DNA of 34,703 bases from Bacteroidota bacterium (GTDB taxonomy: Bacteria > Bacteroidota > Bacteroidia > Cytophagales > Cyclobacteriaceae), in assembly GCA_003973485.1 (NCBI GenBank), contig QNXU01000273.1, positions 1 to 34,703 of the forward strand, read 5' to 3'. Every line of letters starts with the position of its first letter. The stretch's first letter is position 1. Below, in pieces: positions 19,601 through 28,985 of the stretch. The notes beneath the pieces were generated by a model. It saw nothing but the letters and a program-made list of their open reading frames with translations, had not been told where the DNA came from and searched no databases. Made by a program: the position numbers and the translations under genes.

Positions 19601-20026
19601 TTAAAATAAAATATTTATTGCTTCATCAGGAGTAACCACTTCTGGTGAAGCTTTTACGGGATAATCTTTAATATTTCTAGTTACAAAATAATCGATATTA
19701 TTCATTTCCGCAGTAAAATATAAAATAGCATCTTCCAAATCTTTGAAATCTGATTCTATCGCCTTTTTAATTGCAATTTTATCTGTTTGGCATATTTCAA
19801 AAATCTCATAAAAATTTTGCAGAATCTGCTTTTGTACTTTTAAATTTATTTTTGCTGACTTAATAATGATATACATACTTGTTTGAACGCATGAAATATC
19901 AGTGAATAATTGATATTCATTTAAAACACAATCATTAAGTAACTTTGTTGATTCTGTAGAGAATGTTGGACGCTTTAGATAATGATCAAGTAAGATATTG
20001 GTATCAATAAATAGTTTATTTGCCAT
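19601..20026 (-). CDS. PIN domain toxin
   Basis: KLFIDTNILLDHYLKRP start; acidic residues in DLEDAILYFTAEMNNIDYFVTRNIKDYP typical of PIN RNases; partner antitoxin immediately upstream. Confidence 0.9.
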   Translation of the reverse strand: MANKLFIDTNILLDHYLKRPTFSTESTKLLNDCVLNEYQLFTDISCVQTSMYIIIKSAKINLKVQKQILQNFYEIFEICQTDKIAIKKAIESDFKDLEDAILYFTAEMNNIDYFVTRNIKDYPVKASPEVVTPDEAINILF

Positions 20027-20252
20027 ACTTCTTTTTTAAATATTCCGTGCGAGCTTCCTCAACTGAAATATCTTCAACTTCAAATCTTAACTTGTTAAAC
20101 TCGTCTAAGGCTAATTTCTTTTTTTTCATCTGAACCTTTTCCTTTATCATATCTGATATTAAATCCGATAAGGTGGTCTTTTGCTTTTCTGCCTGCGATT
20201 GAGCAAATTCAAGTAATTCTCTTTCAATATTTAAAGTCACCCTAGTTGTCAT
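20016..20252 (-). CDS. ribbon-helix-helix-like antitoxin (DUF6364-like)
   Basis: MTTRVTLNIERELLEFAQSQAEKQKTTLSDLISDMIKEKV; overlaps the PIN ORF by 11 nt. Confidence 0.8.
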   Translation of the reverse strand: MTTRVTLNIERELLEFAQSQAEKQKTTLSDLISDMIKEKVQMKKKKLALDEFNKLRFEVEDISVEEARTEYLKKKYGK

Positions 20253-20414
20253 ATTACCAAATTTCTATTATAAGTATTCTAAATTTTAATAACAAAAATG
20301 CTTGACCTTTGATTCTGATTATCAGCAAATTATATTTTGAATTTGCCTGATGATATTTTTAAGATACGAAATTTATTAATTCTAGCCTATAAATCCGCTT
20401 TGCGATACAGAAAA

Positions 20415-21116
20415 TCAAAAAACAAGCTTCCACCGAAAAGCCCATCTCCACGCTAATTCATAATTTTTGATTTCAGCTAATTTCAAAATTTCCTGCAACT
20501 CCTGTTTAGTGAATGCTCTCCAAACTGAAAGACATGCATCGTTTTGCACCATAGGAGATTTACTAAACAATCTTGTGATCCATTTTATGGAATAATAGGC
20601 AAATGGATGCCTGTGCAAATCATTAATAATCACTTTATCTGATTGCACATTGAACTGCTTCAATAATTTGACTAGATCATTTTGAGGAAAATGATGGAGG
20701 AAAAGTGTACAGCAAATCACATCGAACCTTTTGTTTTTAAAATTTTCAGAAAAAATATTCTCAGCATGAAATGCTATTTCAGGATAGTCGTTGCAATGCT
20801 CCTCTGCATAGGCAATCACATTTGGATTAGCATCAAAACCATGCAATTGCACTTTAATATTTTGGGTTCTACACCATTTAGCAATTTTCAAAAGCATTTC
20901 ACCACTTCCGCACCCTAAATCTGCAAGTTGCCATTCTTTCTGACGATTTGTTTTGAAAATTTTTTTAACTGCTTGTAAAGTAATGGCATTTCCTCCCAAC
21001 CAGTGATTGATAATATCCAATTCTTTTAAAGCCCGATAAAGAGAAGGGCTATCATCAGATAAATCATCCATGATCTCTTCTTCTTCTGAGCGATAGGATA
21101 AATCAACTTTTGTCAT
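20415..21116 (-). CDS. class I SAM-dependent methyltransferase
   Basis: WQLADLGCGSGEMLLKIAKWCR (motif I), FDVICCTLFLHHFPQNDLVKLLKQF; 4-nt overlap with the type III PKS gene. Confidence 0.9.
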   Translation of the reverse strand: MTKVDLSYRSEEEEIMDDLSDDSPSLYRALKELDIINHWLGGNAITLQAVKKIFKTNRQKEWQLADLGCGSGEMLLKIAKWCRTQNIKVQLHGFDANPNVIAYAEEHCNDYPEIAFHAENIFSENFKNKRFDVICCTLFLHHFPQNDLVKLLKQFNVQSDKVIINDLHRHPFAYYSIKWITRLFSKSPMVQNDACLSVWRAFTKQELQEILKLAEIKNYELAWRWAFRWKLVF

Positions 21117-22201
21117 TTTTCTACACGCTCCAAGAGCATACTTTCCATGGTTAAACCTGGCCCAAAGGCAAAGCTCAAAACTTTATCTTTCGGTTGGATT
21201 TTATCCCACATTTCCTGCAATACAAAAAGCACTGTGGGTGAAGACATATTTCCATATTCTTTCAATACCTTATAGGCAGACTCATTTATTTCTTTCGGTA
21301 AACCAAGCCCTTTTTCTACTGCCTCTAGAATTCTTTTCCCTCCGGGATGAATAGCAAATTGGTTGATGTCTTTTAAGGTCAATTGAAGTTTTTCCATTAG
21401 TTCTTCACCCAATTTAGCAATATTTTGAGCAATTACTTCTGGGACATAACTGCTAAGCTTCATTTCAAAACCTAGATTGCCGATATTCCAGGCCATTTCT
21501 TGCTCAGAATCATTTTCAACCACGCTTTTAAAAGCTTTCATTTCAAGTGCATTCTTTGTTTTTTCGTTACTGACCACAACCGAAGATGCACCATCTCCAA
21601 ATAATGTATTCGCCAGTAAATTATCTTCTGAAAAATCAGACTGAAAATGAATGGTACACAATTCCACACAAACAATCAGTACTTTAGCATCCTTCTCAGA
21701 TCTCGCAATATGATGAGCCGTTTTCAAAGCATTAAATGCTGCAAAACATCCCATGAATTGAATGGAAGTGCGTTCGATATCGGAATTCAATCCAACTTTT
21801 TTAATCAACTGAATATCAAGACCGGGAGCAAACATTCCCGTGCAGCTCACAGTAATGAGATGCGTAAACTCCTCTGCTTTATACTTCTCAAAAACCTTCT
21901 CCAAACTTTTCTGCGCTAAAGGCAAAGCATGTTTTTCAAATAACTGCATTCTGTCTGCAGTATTAGGCAGCGCTTTCCCATTGTTTAATTGGGGATAAAA
22001 TGACCAGTTTTTATCATCTGAAAATTGATAATCAGGAATTACGGTATGTCTTTTTTGAATGCCTGACATCCTAAAAATGGCCTTTAACTTTCGGCTATTT
22101 TCTTCGTTTAACCCCATGGCTTTTTGCATGAAGCCTGCAATGTCATTTTGAGCAATATTAATCTCCGGATTGGCAGGAGAAATCAGGTTGATGTACGGCA
22201 T
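21113..22201 (-). CDS. type III polyketide synthase (chalcone/stilbene synthase family)
   Basis: HLITVSCTGMFAPGLDIQLI (catalytic Cys), FAIHPGGKRILEAVEKGLG (His), EYGNMSSPTVLFVL (Asn), FGPGLTMESMLL. Confidence 0.93.
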   Translation of the reverse strand: MPYINLISPANPEINIAQNDIAGFMQKAMGLNEENSRKLKAIFRMSGIQKRHTVIPDYQFSDDKNWSFYPQLNNGKALPNTADRMQLFEKHALPLAQKSLEKVFEKYKAEEFTHLITVSCTGMFAPGLDIQLIKKVGLNSDIERTSIQFMGCFAAFNALKTAHHIARSEKDAKVLIVCVELCTIHFQSDFSEDNLLANTLFGDGASSVVVSNEKTKNALEMKAFKSVVENDSEQEMAWNIGNLGFEMKLSSYVPEVIAQNIAKLGEELMEKLQLTLKDINQFAIHPGGKRILEAVEKGLGLPKEINESAYKVLKEYGNMSSPTVLFVLQEMWDKIQPKDKVLSFAFGPGLTMESMLLERVEK

Positions 22202-22249
22202 AAATTATTCTTGAATGACTATTTTAAGCAAAAATTTTGATAATTGTTC

Positions 22250-23143
22250 ATGAAAAAAGCTATTCATATTATTCGGCATTTAAGGATTCCATTTTCTTTC
22301 TTTTTATTGCCTGTCTATATTTTCGCTTTGGGAATAAGCCCCAACATCGGAGCGGATAGGATTATCTTAACATTCGTGATTTTGCATTTCTTTATATATC
22401 CTGCAAGTAATGCTTATAATTCTTATTTCGATAAAGATGAGGGCAGTATTGGCTTAATCAAAACGCCCCCACCTGTGACCATTGGCTTGTATTATACAAG
22501 TTTGATTTTCGATTTTATTGGAATTGCCTTAGCTTGGCTGATTAGTATGGAATTTGCACTCTTGGTTTTCATTTATGGCTTAGCGTCTAAAGCCTATAGC
22601 CATCCAGGAGTTCGACTTAAAAAATATCCGTGGCTAGGATGGCTAGTAGCTGGATTTTTTCAAGGAGTATTTACTTTCTATATGGCTTATGTAGGCATTA
22701 ATGATTTCGGATGGGAAATTGCCTTGAAATGGAAAGTCATATTGCCGGGTCTATTGACTTCTGCTTTTTTATGGGGCTCCTATCCCATGACCCAAATTTA
22801 TCAACATAAAGAGGACAGCAAAAGAGGGGATAATACACTTTCAATTGTCTTGGGTATCAAAGGAACCTTTTTGTTTACCTTGGTAACTTTTCTTCTCGCC
22901 ACATTAGGATTTGAATACTACTTTCTGAATTATCACCAGGAAAAAATGGGGATTGCCTTTTTACTTATTATGGCCCCTACAGTAATCTATTTTTTGATAT
23001 GGTTTGCATTGGTTCATAGAAATGAAAAATATGCCAGTTTTGGATGGACTATGGGATTAAACTTGATTTCTGCTATATGCCTAAATGCTTTCTTTATTTA
23101 CTTTTTTTTGCAGACAAGCCATTTATATCAGTTGAATTTGTGA
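22250..23143 (+). CDS. UbiA family prenyltransferase-like membrane protein
   Basis: Polytopic; NAYNSYFDKDEGSIGLIKTPP (N-x3-D-x3-D-like motif), YQHKEDSKRGDNTLSIVLG. Confidence 0.85.
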   Translation: MKKAIHIIRHLRIPFSFFLLPVYIFALGISPNIGADRIILTFVILHFFIYPASNAYNSYFDKDEGSIGLIKTPPPVTIGLYYTSLIFDFIGIALAWLISMEFALLVFIYGLASKAYSHPGVRLKKYPWLGWLVAGFFQGVFTFYMAYVGINDFGWEIALKWKVILPGLLTSAFLWGSYPMTQIYQHKEDSKRGDNTLSIVLGIKGTFLFTLVTFLLATLGFEYYFLNYHQEKMGIAFLLIMAPTVIYFLIWFALVHRNEKYASFGWTMGLNLISAICLNAFFIYFFLQTSHLYQLNL

Positions 23144-23330
23144 AATTATAGGATGGTATAAAATTGTTCCTCTGTTTCTAATTTGAAAATACGATAAATC
23201 CTAATTGTAAATTGATTCCTATAAATGCTCCCGCTCCTGCTGATGTAAATTCAATACCTGGCTGAATAGCCATATCAAAATTTAAACGCTTCAAGAAATT
23301 ACGTTGCAATCCATAAGACAACATTAAGTC

Positions 23331-23340
23331 GAATATTGCT
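23331..23340. repeat. target site duplication, left copy
   Basis: GAATATTGCT, identical to 24588-24597. Confidence 0.92.
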
Positions 23341-24587
23341 CAGGGAAATCGCTTTTAAAGTTTCGCTAAAACAGCGTGTTATAGTGCAATAAAAGCACTA
23401 TATTTGATATATCAAAATAAATGAATTAGGGTTAAAAAAATGCCCTATTCGAACACAGAGAGCCCCAAAAATTTCCAAGTTTTCCACCAACACTTTACAA
23501 CTTTGGAAGAACCCCGCAGAACCAATAAAGGCAGATTCTTTTACCCACTTGAAGAAATATTATTTTTGAGCATTTCCGCAGTTGTCAGCGGATCGGACAG
23601 TTGGACAAGTATCTGCACATTTGGCCAGATAAAACTAGATTGGCTTCGTAAATTCTATCCCTACAAAAACGGAATACCCTCCCATGATGTGCTGGGGAAG
23701 CTTTTTGCAAGACTGGATCATAAAGAATTCGCAAAATGTTTTTCCAGTTGGGTGAACTCCCTCTCCGAGCTCACCGAAGGCGAGGTGGTAGCTGTCGATG
23801 GAAAGACCATCCGCAGGTCGGGTGACGGGGCACTTGGGAAATCACCGTTGCACGTAGTTTCTGCCTATGCCTCGGGCAACAGGGTCTGCCTAGGGCAAGA
23901 AACCGTCAGTGAGAAAAGCAACGAGATTACCGCCATACCCGAACTACTCAAGGTGCTCGACATCAAGGGATGTACTATTACTATAGACGCGATGGGCTGC
24001 CAAAAGAAGATAGCCAAGCAGATAATGGATAATAAAGCCAATTACATACTGATGGTCAAGGACAACCAAAAAGAATTAAAAGAGCAAGTAGAACATATCT
24101 TTACCATAACAGCAGGGACAAGCGACACACAATATGATGTCGGGCATGGTCGGACGGAAATCAGGGTTTGCAAAGTAATTAACGACCTTCGATTTCTTGA
24201 CGTCTCAGAGGAATGGCACGGATTGAAAAGCTTGGTGAAAGTAGAATCTGAACGTTGTGACAAAAAAACAGGTAAAACCTCACATCAAGACAGGTATTAC
24301 ATCAGTTCATTAGATGTAGATGCCGAATACATCAATAATGCCGTTAGGCAGCACTGGGCAATAGAAAACAACCTGCATTGGTCGCTGGATGTGATATTCA
24401 AGGAAGATGAATCCTTGAAAAAGAAGGGGAACTCAGCTTTGAACTATGGGATGATGGCCAAGATGGCATTGATTCTTATAGAAAAAGAAAAAACGCCAAA
24501 AATGTCTAAACCAAGTAAAAGATATCAGGCCGCTTTGGATGATAATTTCAGGGCTAAAATACTCAATTGTTAAAGGCGATTTCCCTG
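23341..24587 (+). mobile_element. complete IS element, ISAs1-like (1247 bp)
   Basis: Terminal inverted repeats CAGGGAAATCGCTTTTAA (23341-23358) and its complement at 24570-24587 (17 of 18 matches); flanked by 10-bp direct repeats. Confidence 0.93.
23440..24573 (+). CDS. ISAs1 family transposase (H-repeat-associated, DDE_Tnp_1-associated)
   Basis: LEEPRRTNKGRFFYPLEEILFLSISAVVSGSDSWTSI...IPSHDVLGKLFARLD...GEVVAVDGKTIRRSGD...ITIDAMGCQKKIAKQI...HWAIENNLHWSLDVIFKEDES. Confidence 0.95.
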   Translation: MPYSNTESPKNFQVFHQHFTTLEEPRRTNKGRFFYPLEEILFLSISAVVSGSDSWTSICTFGQIKLDWLRKFYPYKNGIPSHDVLGKLFARLDHKEFAKCFSSWVNSLSELTEGEVVAVDGKTIRRSGDGALGKSPLHVVSAYASGNRVCLGQETVSEKSNEITAIPELLKVLDIKGCTITIDAMGCQKKIAKQIMDNKANYILMVKDNQKELKEQVEHIFTITAGTSDTQYDVGHGRTEIRVCKVINDLRFLDVSEEWHGLKSLVKVESERCDKKTGKTSHQDRYYISSLDVDAEYINNAVRQHWAIENNLHWSLDVIFKEDESLKKKGNSALNYGMMAKMALILIEKEKTPKMSKPSKRYQAALDDNFRAKILNC

Positions 24588-24597
24588 GAATATTGCT
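24588..24597. repeat. target site duplication, right copy
   Basis: GAATATTGCT, identical to 23331-23340. Confidence 0.92.
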
Positions 24598-25184
24598 GGG
24601 CCTTTTGGATAATTTTCTGCATTGGTTATGAACAATCCCTCATCATAAAACCTAGCGGCAAAGCCCACATAATTTGCGGAATTATAAGCAGTGTTTTTAT
24701 CAGATGCTGCTCTTTTACTGAGATTATGATAAAACCGCGGTTGCACCATAACTTGTGGGGTTAGAACATAATAGGAACTGACACCATAAGTGGCTTGTGA
24801 AATGCTTCCACCACCATAGTGGCCCAAAAAACCTATTATACTATAAATAGAAAACTCTTTTCTGATTTTCTTTTCGTAAGAAACCCCCAGCAAATTAGGG
24901 TAAAATGTTTCCACCTTTACTAAATTCTCTGCGACTGAAGCAGATTCTCCTTTTATAAGCGCTGCGGGTTTATCTTGAGCATTAATTTGAAAAGAGGCAA
25001 AAAGAATTAGTGCAACTACTAGAATTGAAAATCTTTGCATTTTAAAAGGTTAATTGATTTAATAAATCGGTTCATTTTCAAATGTAAATATGCCAAAAAT
25101 TTAACTTAATTGTTAAGTGGTATTCAAAAAATTAAACTTCTGATTTTCTCTCCGTATACTATAGCATAACGATAAACAAAAATT

Positions 25185-25829
25185 ATGAACATATTAGTAA
25201 TAGGAGCCAACGGAAAAATTGGTCAGAAAATTGTCAATAAAATTCATAGTAACTCACCTCACGATGCCATTGCGATGGTGAGAGAAGAATCGCAGCGAGA
25301 GCAATTCGAGAAGAAAGGCATTAAAACGGTTCTAGGTGATTTGGAAAAAGATTTTAGCCATGCCTATGAAGGAAATAATGCAGTCGTATTTACTGCTGGA
25401 AGTGGTGGCCATACTGGGGATGATAAAACCAAAGCCATTGACCAACAAGGGGCCATCAAAGCTATTGATTTAGCTGTTCAACATAAATATATTCGCTTTA
25501 TGATGGTAAGTGCTTTTGGTGCTGATTTTAATCCTTCTGATTGGCCAGAAAACATGGCTGCATACTATAATGCCAAATCAGCAGCAGATGATTATTTACA
25601 GCAAACAGGCTTGAATTATACCATTTTTAAGCCCGGTTTATTAACCGATGATGAACCAAAAGGAAAGGTTGATTTTGGTGAAAGAACCGATGAAAGAACT
25701 GGTTCAATTCCGCGTTGGGATGTAGCCGATGTGCTAGTGAAAAGTTTGGAAGCCGAAAATACTTATCGAAAATCTTTAGAATTACTTTCTGGGCCTTATA
25801 GAATTGAAGAAGCGATTGAGAACGTCTAA
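25185..25829 (+). CDS. NAD(P)-binding SDR-like oxidoreductase/epimerase (atypical SDR)
   Basis: MNILVIGANGKIGQKIV (GxxGxxG), AVVFTAGSGGHTGDDKTKAIDQQGAIKAIDLA, AYYNAKSAADDYLQQTGLNYTIFKPGLLTDD. Confidence 0.92.
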   Translation: MNILVIGANGKIGQKIVNKIHSNSPHDAIAMVREESQREQFEKKGIKTVLGDLEKDFSHAYEGNNAVVFTAGSGGHTGDDKTKAIDQQGAIKAIDLAVQHKYIRFMMVSAFGADFNPSDWPENMAAYYNAKSAADDYLQQTGLNYTIFKPGLLTDDEPKGKVDFGERTDERTGSIPRWDVADVLVKSLEAENTYRKSLELLSGPYRIEEAIENV

Positions 25830-25838
25830 ATTATTTTC

Positions 25839-25871
25839 AGCTTTTCCAAAGTTTAGAACTTTGGAAAAGCT
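25839..25871. terminator. strong hairpin between converging genes, likely terminator
   Basis: AGCTTTTCCAAAGTT-tag-AACTTTGGAAAAGCT, perfect 15-bp arms; between the SDR stop and the recO 3' end. Confidence 0.7.
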
Positions 25872-25879
25872 ATTCTACA

Positions 25880-26569
25880 TTAGCTCAATACTTCATGTAA
25901 AATCCGTAGTGATTTAATTTCTTTGAAAGAATGACTGTGAATTTGGTAAAAATGAATCAATACCTTTAGCAATTGCTGTCTTTGTTCTCCATTGATTTTT
26001 AAATCATAAGTCAAATCATTGGCTAAAAGCTCATCCAATTTCACCAACTCATCTGGCCTCAATTTAAAGGGGTGATAATGTGAGACTTCATCCATAATTT
26101 CCACTGCACCGGATGGTTTGAATCCTAAATAAGTTGTAAGCTGTGCCAAAAACTGTAAATGGAAATTGATGTAGTCTTCTCCTTTCTGGTCGAAATAAAT
26201 AAGGCTATCGTGAATAAAACCAAACATCATGGTATTCTCCTCCTCCTCTCCACGCAAAATATGATTCAGGAATTCTGCTAAAAATATACCAATTGAAGAC
26301 TTAATAATTTCATAAGGAATAGTGTGATAAGGTGGATTCACTTTGATTTCCGACATGCGGTTAATATTACTATTCGCTTTTTTATAAACCACTAAATCGA
26401 GCAAAGTTAAAGGCTGAAAAATTGCCATTTTATGTTTGGCTTTTGCTTTTCGGACACCATTTTCAATATAGGATTGTATGCCGAATTTTTCAGTATAAAC
26501 CTGTATGATGAGAGAGCTTTCACCATATTTTACATGTCCGAGTACTATGCCTTTGGTTTTATGAAGCAT
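25880..26569 (-). CDS. recO: DNA repair protein RecO
   Basis: MLHKTKGIVLGHVKYGESSLIIQVYTEKFGIQSYIENGVRK...MAIFQPLTLLDLVVYKK...LAEFLNHIL. Confidence 0.92.
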   Translation of the reverse strand: MLHKTKGIVLGHVKYGESSLIIQVYTEKFGIQSYIENGVRKAKAKHKMAIFQPLTLLDLVVYKKANSNINRMSEIKVNPPYHTIPYEIIKSSIGIFLAEFLNHILRGEEEENTMMFGFIHDSLIYFDQKGEDYINFHLQFLAQLTTYLGFKPSGAVEIMDEVSHYHPFKLRPDELVKLDELLANDLTYDLKINGEQRQQLLKVLIHFYQIHSHSFKEIKSLRILHEVLS

Positions 26570-26572
26570 AGC

Positions 26573-28735
26573 TTATGGAGTTAGCGCAAATTTGGTTTGA
26601 TAAGTTTCCGTGCCATCTGCATTGATTGAGAAAACCAAATAGACTCCACTTTTGGCTCTGAAGCCTGAATAATTACCTAAGTCCCAGGAGAATGTTCCGC
26701 CATTGGCTTTTCCTTTGTGGATGAGATTTCCTGCTACATCGGTAATCATCACTTCATTATTATAAGCCAACCCTCGGATAGTTACCGTTTTATCAGCTGA
26801 TAGCCTTACAGGATTTGGAAATACCTCCACATCAGTATGAACCGCACCCGCACGGGTGGCATCCGTTCTATATGAAAGAAATTGGGATGATGAATTGATG
26901 AAAAGCTCTCCATTTAAAGGATTAACTATCATTTGCTGAATATTGGTATTAATAATAGGACTATTTGACCTTCTCAAATGTAGAATATTTCTTTCCGTAT
27001 TTTCATCAAAAAGCCATAAGCCATCTCTGGTACTCATCCATTTTCTGTTGCCACCATCTATCGTGATATGGTTAACAGGTATTCCATCAAAAAGGAAAAA
27101 GCCTTCAAAAATTGGCTGAGAAGCATCTACATTTTCTCCTGCCAAAACTCCCTGAAAGCGATTGAAAAAAGCAACTCCGCTTTCAGTAGCTATCCATAAT
27201 TGTCCATTTAAATCCATTGCCAAATCCTTGATTTGATTATTTGGCAGATTGCCATTTCCCAAAACAGTATTCAAGCTTCTTTCTTCTCCACTTTCAGGAT
27301 TGAAAATAAAAACACCTGAATTGGTCGCTAGATAATGGTCTCCATTGGGAACAATTATATAATCGTTTACAGCACTATTGGAGGGCAAATTCATCTCTAC
27401 CACGTCTTCCGATTCAGGATTGAAAAGTGCGTATAAATTATTCTCTGTTTTCACCAAAGCATAATAACTCGCTTGCGGACTTTCTGCGAGTGCCACCCAT
27501 TCTGATATGATTGAATTCCCTAAATCCAGCAGGCTAATATTTTCTGCATCCCAGCTAAAGAGCCCTTCTGATTCACTTAGAAAAATACCGTTACCAGAAA
27601 CTAGGTCTAAGGCTACATCCTGGAAAATGGGTAAATCCTGACCTTCTGAATCTTTACTTATATAGTTCCATCTGCCATTTTCAAAAAATGAAAAGCCTCC
27701 AATATTTTCTGCAAGATGGATAGTATATTGTTCTAATTGATGTAGGCTTTTCGTTATGCCTTTGGGTCCTTGTGGTGTTAAACTCTCAGTTGCTCCATCT
27801 TGATATCGGATTAAACCTGAGGTTTCATCTGCCAGAAAAAATTGACTGCCAAAAAAGCTAAAATCATTTACTTGATCGGATCCTTCAATTGTGATTGCTG
27901 TTTCAAAATTATTCTCATTCAACTGGAATAGCTGATTGGAAGAAGAGGTGTATAATTGATCATTGGCTATTTTTAATTGCTGTATAGGCTCGCTTGAACC
28001 AAAAACACCTAACCATGTGTCATTTTGAAACTGATAAATACTGTCATTATTTGCCAAACCATAAAGATTCCCTTCATAAAATACTGTTTTTAATAGTGCC
28101 GTCCCTTCATTGTTAATAGGTTCTCTTTCCCAATTCTGAAAATCTTTCAAATTGATATTTGAAGCTAAATCTCCAATTAATAACCCTTCGGCAGTACTCA
28201 GGAAAAGTTTTTCATTATCTGTGCTAATTCCATTAATAAGAATTCTTTCTCCATCCTCACCCAAATTCTGAAAAGCATCTATCAATTCATTTTCTTCGAT
28301 ACTATATAAAACCACTCCAAAATTTGTGGCCAGATAAATGATATCCTCTATAACAACCGCTTCATTTATTTTCTTATCTCCCCTTAATTCTGATTGAAAA
28401 ATATCTTCAAAAGTAGTGATGCTAAGCTCTTCATCCATTACATCCATTAAGCCATCTTCATAGCCAATCAATAATAAATCACCTACTACTTCTAGCATGC
28501 TGATATTGATACTACTCAAACCATCGGTGGTGCTTAGTGTGTTGAGACTACCATCTTCTGTATCAAAATAAAAAAGTCCGTTATTGGTAGCGCAAAAAAC
28601 TTTATTATCAAAAATAGCTGTCTTCTGAGCCGTGGAATAATCCGCATGATTTCTCCAGCTTCCCATAGGGATATCTTGGGCGGAGAGGCTCCATGAAAAG
28701 AAAATAAGCAATAAATAAGAAACTGATTTGAGCAT
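26573..28735 (-). CDS. porZ: PorZ-like two-component-regulator-type propeller protein with T9SS type A sorting domain
   Basis: QDIPMGSWRNHADYSTAQKTAIFDNKVFCATNNGLFYFDTEDGSL; repeated propeller units (LWIATESGVAFFNRFQG); C-terminal VEVFPNPVRLSADKTVTIRG...SGVYLVFSINADGTETYQTKFAL. Confidence 0.85.
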   Translation of the reverse strand: MLKSVSYLLLIFFSWSLSAQDIPMGSWRNHADYSTAQKTAIFDNKVFCATNNGLFYFDTEDGSLNTLSTTDGLSSINISMLEVVGDLLLIGYEDGLMDVMDEELSITTFEDIFQSELRGDKKINEAVVIEDIIYLATNFGVVLYSIEENELIDAFQNLGEDGERILINGISTDNEKLFLSTAEGLLIGDLASNINLKDFQNWEREPINNEGTALLKTVFYEGNLYGLANNDSIYQFQNDTWLGVFGSSEPIQQLKIANDQLYTSSSNQLFQLNENNFETAITIEGSDQVNDFSFFGSQFFLADETSGLIRYQDGATESLTPQGPKGITKSLHQLEQYTIHLAENIGGFSFFENGRWNYISKDSEGQDLPIFQDVALDLVSGNGIFLSESEGLFSWDAENISLLDLGNSIISEWVALAESPQASYYALVKTENNLYALFNPESEDVVEMNLPSNSAVNDYIIVPNGDHYLATNSGVFIFNPESGEERSLNTVLGNGNLPNNQIKDLAMDLNGQLWIATESGVAFFNRFQGVLAGENVDASQPIFEGFFLFDGIPVNHITIDGGNRKWMSTRDGLWLFDENTERNILHLRRSNSPIINTNIQQMIVNPLNGELFINSSSQFLSYRTDATRAGAVHTDVEVFPNPVRLSADKTVTIRGLAYNNEVMITDVAGNLIHKGKANGGTFSWDLGNYSGFRAKSGVYLVFSINADGTETYQTKFALTP

Positions 28736-28795
28736 AGTTCTTTTTAATCCATTGAATTATGTGTTCAAATATAAAAACTGATAGTTGACATATTG

Positions 28796-28822
28796 AGCCC
28801 CCTAGCCCCCAAAGGGGGAATA
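28796..28822. repeat. C/G-rich intergenic repeat, copy 1
   Basis: AGCCCCCTAGCCCCCAAAGGGGGAAT; related in inverted orientation to 28949-28985. Confidence 0.6.
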
Positions 28823-28948
28823 TGCAATAAATTTCTTCATCTTTTTAATTGATACTTTATCATTATTTGAATATATGACATAAAAATGAAACTAAATAGA
28901 TATAAATTTATTGTTTTCAGCTGATGTAAATCTGTGGGAAACATCCTT

Positions 28949-28985
28949 CCTTTGGGGGATTATAGGGGGCTGGAGGCTAGGGGGC
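28949..28985. repeat. C/G-rich intergenic repeat, inverted copy overlapping the tdk stop
   Basis: CTTTGGGGGATTATAGGGGGCTGGAGGCTAGGGGGC. Confidence 0.6.

Larger units (their letters stand above)
23178..25040 (-). pseudogene. outer membrane protein gene interrupted by the ISAs1-like element
   Basis: N-terminal part 25040-24588 (MQRFSILVVALILFASFQINAQ...ENYPKGPAIF). C-terminal part 23340-23178 translates DLMLSYGLQRNFLKRLNFDMAIQPGIEFTSAGAGAFIGINLQLGFIVFSN*. Removing the IS plus one 10-bp repeat joins them in frame. Confidence 0.9.

Noticed and set aside
24042-24263. 73-aa minus-strand ORF in the IS
   Set aside because: Antisense to the transposase; no motif.
24567-24764. 65-aa plus-strand ORF
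   Set aside because: Runs from the IS end into the antisense of the interrupted OM protein; chance ORF.
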